The translations under genes were made by a program, and so were the position numbers. A DNA stretch of 64,000 bases, taken from NCBI GenBank assembly GCA_033065855.1, contig JAVXUO010000701.1, positions 248,001 through 312,000 of the forward strand, read 5' to 3'. This document shows, piece after piece, positions 56,402 through 64,000 of the stretch. How positions within the stretch are numbered: position 1 is the first letter of the stretch; each line of letters begins with the position of its first letter. The DNA comes from Escallonia rubra. Lineage: Eukaryota; Streptophyta; Magnoliopsida; Escalloniales; Escalloniaceae. The notes under the pieces were generated by a model that worked only from the letters and a program-made list of their open reading frames with translations, made no database searches and had not been told where the DNA came from.

Positions 56402-58990
56402 TAATCCCCCTGCGGGTGGTGTGCGCCGAGGGGCAATCCAAGCGGGCACCGCACGCATAAACACTTAGCAAGATGTTGATGTTGTTTGGTCGGCGAGTTG
56501 TTGAGGTCGTCAATGCATGATGATGATGAAGAGTAGGTGGCTCGAGCCACCTCGTGCACCACCTACGAAAGCTTGGAATGCTTGGGGGTTGAGACAAAGG
56601 CACGATGATAGGGCGCAGGGGCGCGAGCATGTAAACGGCACCCGGGCGACGGACGACGAGTGTCACGGAGACGTCACCCGGGCGATGGACGACAAGCCTC
56701 GTGGAGACGGCGCACGGGCGCTGGCGACGGTGGTCACGGAGACGGCGCCCGGGCGATTGGCGACAATCGTCGCGGAGATGGCGCACGGGCGCTGGCGACG
56801 GGGGTCGCGGAGTCGGCGCTCGGGCGACGAGCGTCGAACAATGAGTTGGAGTAGGTGGTTCAAGCTACCTCGCGCGCCACCTACCATGGATGTTGATGTC
56901 GGAGGACGTCGTCACACGAGACGTGATCAAATTTGCAAAAAAAATTCTAAGTGTAAAAAAGTATGAAATGTGTAGGGGCGCGATGTGCGCGATCGGGAGT
57001 CGCGATGTGCGCGATCTGGCGTCGCGATGCGGGGGCAGTCCACGACGGGCGCAGGGGCGCGGACAATGCATGTCGGTCAATTTTGCCAAAAAAAAAAATT
57101 TGAAGTTGCCGGCCTTGGATGTTGGCTATGATGTGAAGGTGGGAAGGTCGAAGATGGCGGGGTGGACTTGGGTGTTGTGACGGAAGTGAAATTTTTAGAC
57201 GCGAGGCGCGCGTTGGTTGTCATGATGAGTTTTTTTTTTTTTGTGCATGCTTGTGAGGATGATGGTTGGTGATGGTTGTCGGTCGTTGGGTGAATGTGTG
57301 CGGGCCAAAGGTGGTGAAGGGAAAGAAGAGATGGAGAGGTTCTTGAAGGTGATGGCCATGGCTTTGGGAAAGCCAAAATGGGTGGCCTTGATGGTGGCCG
57401 AAGGTGAAGGGAGGGGGAGGAGGATGAACGCCGAAGGTTAAAAAGGGGGAGGGGTCGGCCTCGGCCTCGGCCTTGAGTGCGGCTTGAGGGTCAGCCTCGG
57501 CGGGGAAGGAGGGTCGGCCTCGGCATGGATGGAGTTGGCTGAAAAAAGGAGATGGGGAAAGAAGAAAGGAAAAGAAGGCGCGGCGGCGGTGAAGTGTCGT
57601 GAGTGGCCGAGGTTGCGGTGTGGGCGCGGGGTTGCGATGTGGGGGAAAGGAAGAGAGGGAGGGGGGGTCGGCCTAGGGAAGAGGATGGGGAGGCCGAGGC
57701 TGAGGGGGGAGAGGGAGGGGTGGCCGAGGCCGAGGCCGAGCTTAAGGAGAAGGGGAAGTGGGATGAAGGTGAAGAGGAAGCGGCGCGAGGCCGAGCGATG
57801 GCCGCGGGCTTGCGGGGGAAGAAGAGAGGGAGGGGGGTCGGCCTAGGGGAGTGGTTGGGGAGGCCGAGGCCGAGGGGGGAGAAGGGGGTGGCCGAGGCCG
57901 AGCTTGAGGAGAAGGGGAGAGGGGAATGGGACGAAAGTGAAGAGGAAGCAGCGTGAGGCCGAGCGATGGCCGCGGGCTTGCGGGGGAAGAAGAGAGGGAG
58001 GGGGGTCGGCCTAGAGGAGTGGTTAGGGAGGCCGAGGCCGAGGGGGGTGGCCGAGGCCGAGGGGGGAGGGGGAAGGGAGATGGCCGAGGCCGAGCTTGGG
58101 TCGGCCATGGAGGAAAAGGGGAAGAAGGGGGGCGGCGGCGGTGGCGGGGTGCCGCGGGTAGGCGAAGGGAAGGGGGTAGGGGCGAGGGGAAGAAATGAGA
58201 GAGGTGGGGACGAGATGGGAGGTCGCCGGCGGTGAAGGAGATGGGCCGTGGGGGGCGAGGCCGAGGGAGAAGGCGGCAGAAGGTTAGGCGGCGCAAAGAA
58301 GGAGAATGAGAGAAACAAATTAGGGTTTGGGGAATTAGGGTTTTTTGGGTAAAACGGGTTGGTGGGTCGGATTACGGGTCGGGCAGTTGGGCATGAGACT
58401 GAGAGAGAAAATGGGACGCGGGTCCGGGCATGCGTGTAGGGCTCTGCCCAGCTTCTCTTTGAATTTGAAATTCAAATTCAAATTGATATATTTTTTTTTG
58501 GAGCATCCCGAATAAGGGAACCCCCTATGACATTTTTCATAACGTACAAGAAGAGAGAGAGAAATGGGATGGTGAGAATGAAAACTTTTTTTTCGTAAGA
58601 AAGAGATAGAAGTTGTGTATGAAGTAGGGAAAGGGTGATGGGGTGTTGGATGGTGAGGGAGGAGACGAAAATGTGAGAGTGATGAGAGCATGAATGTTGG
58701 GAGTAAGTGAGGAAGATGAAAAATTTTCTAAGTGTTGAATTTTTATTTTATTTTTTAGTTCGGGCAAGGATGCTAAGGGGAAGCCGTTGAGGGTGATGAC
58801 CCAGCTGTGAAAAATGAAATGAAAATTTTTTTTTCTAAGTGTTGGGCTGAGACAAGAATGTCGAGGGAGACCACTGACGATGATCATCGATGACCGGTCG
58901 TAAATTTTTTTTTTTTTTTTCAAGTGTCAAGAAAAGTAAATGAAGGATGATAATGCGACCGTAGTAGCGCGGCTCGAGCCACCCCGTGCC
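56402..58990. other. Internal region without element genes; GC-rich low-complexity DNA
   Basis: Three related blocks (ctcgagccacctcgtgc type) occur at about 56532, 56860 and 58975. A tandem region of gacggcgcacgggcg units lies at 56640-56830, and a long purine-biased tract of gaggccgaggccgag words at 57440-58110. A 275-residue minus-strand frame (58318-57491) is rich in Pro, Ser and Ala and is a product of the repeat. Poly-T/A tracts near 57230, 58900 and 58490 may mark short insertions. No known domain is seen. Confidence 0.6.
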
Positions 58991-59035
58991 CCACGTACCA
59001 AGTCGTTGTAAAGTGAGAATCTGATGATACCAAGA

Positions 59036-59758
59036 TTAGGCGAGGCCAATCAGGGACTTATGAAATTCTCGAAGCTTCAAAGTGTCGTCTTCCCCGTAGT
59101 GCTCGAGGGAGCCAGCAAAACGGGTGAGGTGCTTGCGGGCGTTGCCTTCTTTGCCGTTGAACAAGGTGAAGGATGGTTGCTTGTACTTGACAGGGTAGGG
59201 CTTGGTAGCGAGGCTGCCAGAGTAGGGAGCATGACCTGATAGCTTAGAGGGGGAGTGGGGTAAGGATGACTGCTTGAGACGGTGAAGGAGGGCATCAAGG
59301 TCATGCTTTGTGACGTACGACGCATGTGAGGGTTTGTGCCCTGTCGTAAGGATTCGGGCACCAGAGCCCCCATACGGTGCAACCTGAGGCATTAAGGGGA
59401 TGACGATGGTAGAGATGGGTTGGTGGTGGGGAGCAACTTGTTGGGGCATGGTTTGCATATGGGTAGTGTCAGCTACTTGAGGCCGGTCGTCAGGAAAGGT
59501 CGACTGGAGTAAGCCGGGGGAATGACTTGTGTTTAGGTTTCGGCTGGTTATGTTCGGGTTAGGCTCCATCTCAATTGATTCGTGAGTCTCTGAAGTGCTT
59601 CGAGCAAGGGTAAGGCGGGGTACCGGGGGCTGAGGTGCCGCGAGTCCTACTGTCGAGGGCCCAGAGGACCAAGGCAGCGGTGGTCGCGACACTGGGACCT
59701 GAGCAGTGTCCAAAACTAGCCCAGGCCCTGAAGGTTGGATATGAGCAGGAGGGGCCAA
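59036..59758 (-). other. Gag-like frame of the non-autonomous element (fossil)
   Basis: Minus-strand frame of 240 residues with a Pro/Ser-rich N-terminal part and a C-terminal segment YKQPSFTLFNGKEG, ARKHLTRFAGSLEHYGEDD, LKLREFHKSLIGLA. This matches the start of the Ty3/gypsy gag (retrotransposon gag) domain. The frame ends where the family would continue, so only part of gag is present. Confidence 0.8.
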
Positions 59759-60147
59759 ACCTGGAGCTTAGGATGACACGGGGTGAGTAATGGGCACAGG
59801 GTGCAGAGCTCTAAGGCTTCGGGAAGTCGGTGATTGTGAAGTCAAGACTTGGATTGATTTTTGCATTTCTAAGATGACAGCCATGTGAGAAGATTAAGAG
59901 TCTTGGATCTCGGTGATGGTAGGAGTAAAGTGTTGGATTGTGGCGTTGACGATTGCGGCCACATCGGGTGCATCCATCACGGGTAGAGGCTGGAGTTAGT
60001 TGTGGCTGGTCTCTTCTTGATCGTTGAGATGATGCTCCTCTTGGACGGTGTGGATGAGGCATGGGCTGGTAGACCTCGTAACTCTTTGTTGTATAAGCAT
60101 AGAAACTGAGTGTGGAAGATAGGCAGACTGCAATACGATGCTCACCT

Positions 60148-60164
60148 CCCCAGCGGAGTCACCA
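60148..60164 (-). other. Primer-binding site, tRNA-Arg type
   Basis: On the minus strand TGGTGACTCCGCTGGGG lies a few bases after the 5' LTR end. It differs at one position from the Ogre-type site TGGCGACTCCGCTGGGG. Confidence 0.82.
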
Positions 60165-60167
60165 AAA

Positions 60168-62320
60168 TAATGCCAAGGAAGGTGGGTTCGTACCTACGTG
60201 AAGGTGCCACAAAGGCTACAATCCGAGTCAGATGCCAAGTATGTTGATGTGAGACATAGCAAGGGTGGAACAAGGGCAGAGACCAAGGGATTCCCAGACA
60301 GAGCTTGAGGGTGGAAGTGCTGCGAGGGCGATAGCGCAGGATGAATACACGACGACAGTCACAGTCCGATGCTTAGGTCCAGAGTCAAGGTCATGTATGT
60401 TTCTCTCTCTAGGATTCTAGAGTGAGAAAGTGAAAATGTTCTGAAAAATATCCAACCTCTAATGAATTCTCAAGACCTCTATTTATAGAGATTGAGATGA
60501 TGATGTCATTAACCGACACGTGGTGCTCCCCGGGAGTGACACGTCACCGGGGTGTCCACGGGTGCCGGTGCTCCACGAACTGTCGGATCGCATATTCACT
60601 CGGTTTGCCCCGCACAGCGTCGCTCTATCTGTCTGGAAAGACTGGCTCCCACAGCATTAGTGTGGCAAGAAACCCCTTGATCTAGCCTCCAATCCAAGCC
60701 CTTGCAGAGTCCCACAGGCCTGGCAGCGGTAGGGAAGACCGACGCCCAACTGCCAAGAGAACTAGGCGCGCTGCCTTCCGAAGACCTGCTCCCGTCTCGG
60801 AGTGATCGGGGGTTCATAGTCCCTAGGGGTGCCGACGCAATCCCCCAGTACCGAAGCACGTAGGCCAGTCACGCAGACACCCTGGCAGAGCTAGTGTCCC
60901 GAAGGAGTCGCCTATTCCGCAGGCCAAGGTAGCATCCCGGAGGAGCCATCTACCTGGCAGAAGGGGAGTCTTTGTGTCGGAGCACTTAGAGCTCCCTAGC
61001 AAAGATAGTGTCCCAAAGGAGTCGACTATCCCCGCGGGTAAGTCCTTGTGCCGAAGCACTTGGAGCGAGTCAAGGTAGCATCCTGGAGGAGCTGTCTACC
61101 CGACTGGCCGAGGTAGCATCCCGGAGGAGCCGTCTACCTGACGGAAGGGGAGTTGAAGAGCTCCCTGGAAGAAAAAATGTCTCGGAGGAGTCGCCTATCC
61201 CCGCGGGTGAGTCCTCATGCCGGAGCACTCGGAGCATGTCAAGGTAGCATCCCGGAGGAGCCGTCTACCCGACTGGCCGAGGTAGCATCCGGGAGGAGCC
61301 GTCTACCTGGCAGAAGGGGAGTTGAAGAGCTCCCTGGCGGAGATAGTTTCCCGGAGGAGTCGCCTATCCCCGTGGGTGAGTCCTTGTGCCGGAGCACTCG
61401 GAGCACGGGCCGAGGTAGCATCCCGGAGGAGCCGTCTACCTTGCGGAAGGGGAGTTGAAAAGCTCCCTGACAGAGATAGTGTCCCGGAGGAGTCGCCTAT
61501 CCCCGCGAGATGCTGCGCACTCCGGAGAGTGGGTCGAAGCATGTTCCACGACCAAGGCAAGGTGCGCATGGTGTGGCGAATGAGTGTGGTGCCCGGGGGG
61601 CATCTAACATGATTGTGGTGCATGGGCGCGACGGAGTGAGTAAGGTGTCGGGGGCACGGTAGTGTGACAAAGAGTCGGGGGGCACGGCTGTATCAGCGAC
61701 GCGACGCATGGGCGCGGTGGGGTGTTGAAGTACGACGCCCAGACGCCAGCGACGGGGTCGCGGAGTTGTGTCCGGACGACAGGGTCGAGGAGTTGTGTCC
61801 GGGTCCGGGCGACGGGGTCGCGGAGTTGTGTCCGGGTGACGTGGTCGCGGAGTTATGTATGGTCCCTTGAAAAAAAGTGAAGGTGTTAAGTATGGAGACC
61901 AAAGGCCAACCCATGGGGGAAGTCCAAGGCCAACCCTTAGGGGGAGGCCAAGGCCAACCCCAAGGGGAGGCCGAGGCCGTGGCCGACTCAAGGGGAAGAC
62001 CCAGGCCGAGGCCGACTCAAGGGGAAGGCCAAGGCCGAGGCCGACTCAAGGGGAAGGCCAAGGCCAACTTCCTTGGGCAAGTGCCATGGTGCGCCAATGG
62101 GCGACATGCGAAGTGCGACGGTCGAAGTGTCATGAGGCTTTGCACGAAAATGAGCTTCTTAGTGACGAAGTAACTTAACGAAAGTGAGAAGTGCACGTGA
62201 CTTGAGCGTGCATGCTTTGACCAGTTGTGAGCGTTGAAAATGATTGTTGCTTGTGCGGATGTGTCATGGATAATGGGACCTTAATGGGCATTTGGGTGCA
62301 GCTAGAATAGGTTGGGAACA
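60168..62320 (-). repeat. 5' LTR of the non-autonomous element
   Basis: Starts TGTTCCCAACCTATTCTAG on the minus strand at 62320. The plus-strand inner end reads taatgcc where the sister LTRs have tgatgcc. The same TATA box lies at about 60476-60489. Arrays are as in the partner, with four 27-bp units at 61749-61857 and a shorter gaggccaaggcc run. Confidence 0.93.
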
Positions 62321-62325
62321 CACTG

Positions 62326-64000
62326 TAATCTTCTTTCTCTATAGTTTTCAATTATCTACTAAAATGAGTGTCTTTCGCATTCTTTCTTGGTTAATGTTTT
62401 CTTTTCTTTTGTCTTTCTGGTGCAGATCTTTGGTTCCAATTTGAATTCCTCGAAATTGAGCGGACCCATTTGAGGTTATTGAATTCTCTTGAGTATTTCT
62501 TCTCAAACTTGAAATTTTACTTTCAAGTTCTTTTTTTATGGAAGGTTCATGCGCTTCTAAGTTTCTTCTTCGAGTATTTTACGATGTTGTTAATTTCTAT
62601 TGCTGTAATGACATTATTGAAACTGTTAGACCAAATTACAAAATTTGGTGTTCAGTGGCTCAAATTATAGGATTTGGTGTCATGAGCTAACTCTCCCAGT
62701 TTGTAGAAGTGTACATTTTGGGTTGGTAGTGTTTCCGGTGATACCATGATTTCCAAGCAAAACTATAATTCTATCAATTGGTTTTATAACGATTGAATGT
62801 ACAAGAGGTTATTCTACATCTGGCGGTACGCTTATGCCTATGGGGAAAGATCAATATGGGAATGTGTATGTTGGCTCATGTGTAATTTCCAGGTGGGATG
62901 GGAACTGTGGGCGATGGTCGAACGTAGGGGTGGTGTGCGGGTATTGTTATGCCAGTGCATTATCTCAATTTCAAGCAAAATTATTGTTTCTTACATAATA
63001 TTATAAATAAATTGTCGACTATTTTATAGAATTGATTGGGAGGAAAAAGAAAGAAACGTTTTCTAAAATATGTAGTTGTTGTCACGTTTTTTATGGTGAA
63101 AAGTTTCGGTAAAATATTTATGGCCTTAACTTATTCATTTAATAATAGATATTTGTATTTTTTTTTCGTTCAGATGTTCTTGGTTCGATTACTCTTATAT
63201 TTTTCTCTCATGATAGTGGCCTTCTCTATTTCATCTTCTCAACAGATGGAATAATGCAACGTTGTTTTCTAGACGTGAATTATTTGAAAATGTCATTTTA
63301 ACGATGTAATGCTAAACATTTTCATAAAATGTACTAATTTTGAAGTTTATAGAAGTTTTTATTTATTTTATTTCTTAGATCTTCCAATTTCGACACTATT
63401 CAGAATTAATAGTTAATGTGCTTTTTCTTTTTGAGTGACAGGTAAAAGCTAATAGCTTTAATCATTTACGGGAAAAAGATATCCCATTCTATAGCCAGAA
63501 AGGTATGTGACCTTGAAAAGGGGATTAAGTGGAACAGAAGAAGAGCTGGCTGAGCAATTAGACCTTATGTCTCTCCTTTTCTTTCACGTTTTGGCTTTTT
63601 AATTATAGGTTCTACCTTTCTTTAATTTGTTATATGTTTTGAAAAAGTTTAAGTTCTTAGCGTGAATATATTTTTAGGTTTTAGCAGTTAAGTGTGAATT
63701 TACTTGATTTAACGATTGAAAAACTTAAAAAAAAAGTTGGAATCTATATATTTTAGGTTATTGTAAACTCACAGTCTTTGCCTTGGATGGAAGATATTTA
63801 TGTTTTGTATTTTACATAACTTTTACTTGCAAGTTAAGTTTAAAATGTATGTATGCCAAAGAAAGTTTTTTTAACAAATTGATCCATTGGATACACCGAG
63901 CTTACAAAATTCTGTTTTTTTTTTTTTTAAAGTTAGTTTAGACATATATAACTCTCTTAAACTACTCTAACATTGAAGACAATTGTCACCAAATCTCATT
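62326..64000. other. AT-rich sequence, one exon-like piece
   Basis: No supported gene. The base composition (T-rich plus strand, several T-tract/AG acceptor-like sites such as ttctggtgcag at 62430) looks like intron sequence of a plus-strand gene. An exon-like piece is listed at 63442-63502. The end of the window (63900-64000) shows only a poly-T run. Confidence 0.35.
63442..63502 (+). other. Possible small exon of an unknown host gene
   Basis: Between an acceptor-like tttttgagtgacag and a donor-like gtatgtga, 61 bp are open and encode VKANSFNHLREKDIPFYSQK. The borders and composition fit a real exon, but length is short and no family is recognised. Confidence 0.25.

Larger units (their letters stand above)
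54165..62320 (-). mobile_element. Non-autonomous LTR retrotransposon, LARD/TR-GAG type (fossil)
   Basis: Two LTRs (54165-56401 and 60168-62320) flank 3.8 kb. The target duplication is cacta/cactg (54160-54164 and 62321-62325). On the minus strand a tRNA-Arg-type primer site follows the 5' LTR, then a gag-like frame; no protease, RT or integrase is seen. The LTRs differ at about 7-8 percent of sites over the first 240 bp counted by eye, so it is younger than the Ogre copy. It may use proteins of Ogre/Tat relatives, as its primer site suggests. Confidence 0.92.

Noticed and set aside
57484-58318. 275-residue Pro/Ser/Ala-rich frame on the minus strand and several plus-strand frames
   Set aside because: Frames stay open because the tract is a near-simple repeat; translations are low in complexity.

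Overview
This window looks like a gene-poor, repeat-dense stretch of a flowering-plant (eudicot) nuclear genome. The evidence is the mix of elements: Ty3/gypsy elements of the Ogre/Tat type, a plant L1-type LINE, FAR1-type Mutator-like elements (MULEs), CACTA and hAT non-autonomous elements, and captured pieces of plant genes (chalcone synthase, UDP-glycosyltransferase, WRKY, receptor-like kinases). No intact host gene, tRNA, rRNA or CRISPR array was recognised. The species cannot be told from the sequence.

Layout. 1-8.9 kb: pieces of LTRs from Ty3/gypsy and Ty1/copia elements and an unassigned decayed stretch, with a non-autonomous hAT transposon at 5646-7293 (8-bp target duplication). 8.9-20.3 kb: an old minus-strand Ty3/gypsy element split by a 7.2-kb MULE at 9778-17021. 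The MULE has about 1.07-kb terminal inverted repeats, a 9-bp target duplication, a multi-exon FAR1-type transposase gene (now broken), a wall-associated-kinase-like gene fragment and an unidentified exon-like piece. 21.3-35.9 kb: a minus-strand Ogre/Tat retrotransposon, bounded by LTRs, with a tRNA-Arg-type primer site, two RNase H regions and an antisense reading frame on the plus strand that has its own TATA-like box. A CACTA-type element (32314-33331) sits in its gag region.

37.4-40.1 kb: two MULEs nested one in the other. The inner one (38260-39843) is a Pack-MULE carrying fragments of three unrelated genes: chalcone synthase, a UGT73-like glycosyltransferase and a group I WRKY factor. 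40.6-43.0 kb and 49.7-54.1 kb: two related Helitron-like copies, one with a receptor-like cytoplasmic kinase exon. Between them lies an almost full-length L1 LINE (43036-49597, perfect 16-bp target duplication), itself carrying a 416-bp solo LTR. The second Helitron-like copy is cut by a 2.3-kb solo LTR (49755-52043). 54.2-62.3 kb: a non-autonomous LTR element (LARD or TR-GAG type) of the same LTR family as that solo LTR, with only a gag-like frame inside. 62.3-64 kb: AT-rich sequence with one possible small exon.

How the parts relate. The window is a record of layered insertions: solo LTR in LINE, LINE beside a Helitron-like copy, MITE and solo LTR in the other Helitron-like copy, MULE in gypsy, CACTA in Ogre, Pack-MULE in MULE. 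The most notable content is the repeated capture of host gene pieces by DNA transposons, above all the three-gene Pack-MULE. All calls are by eye; no database search was possible.
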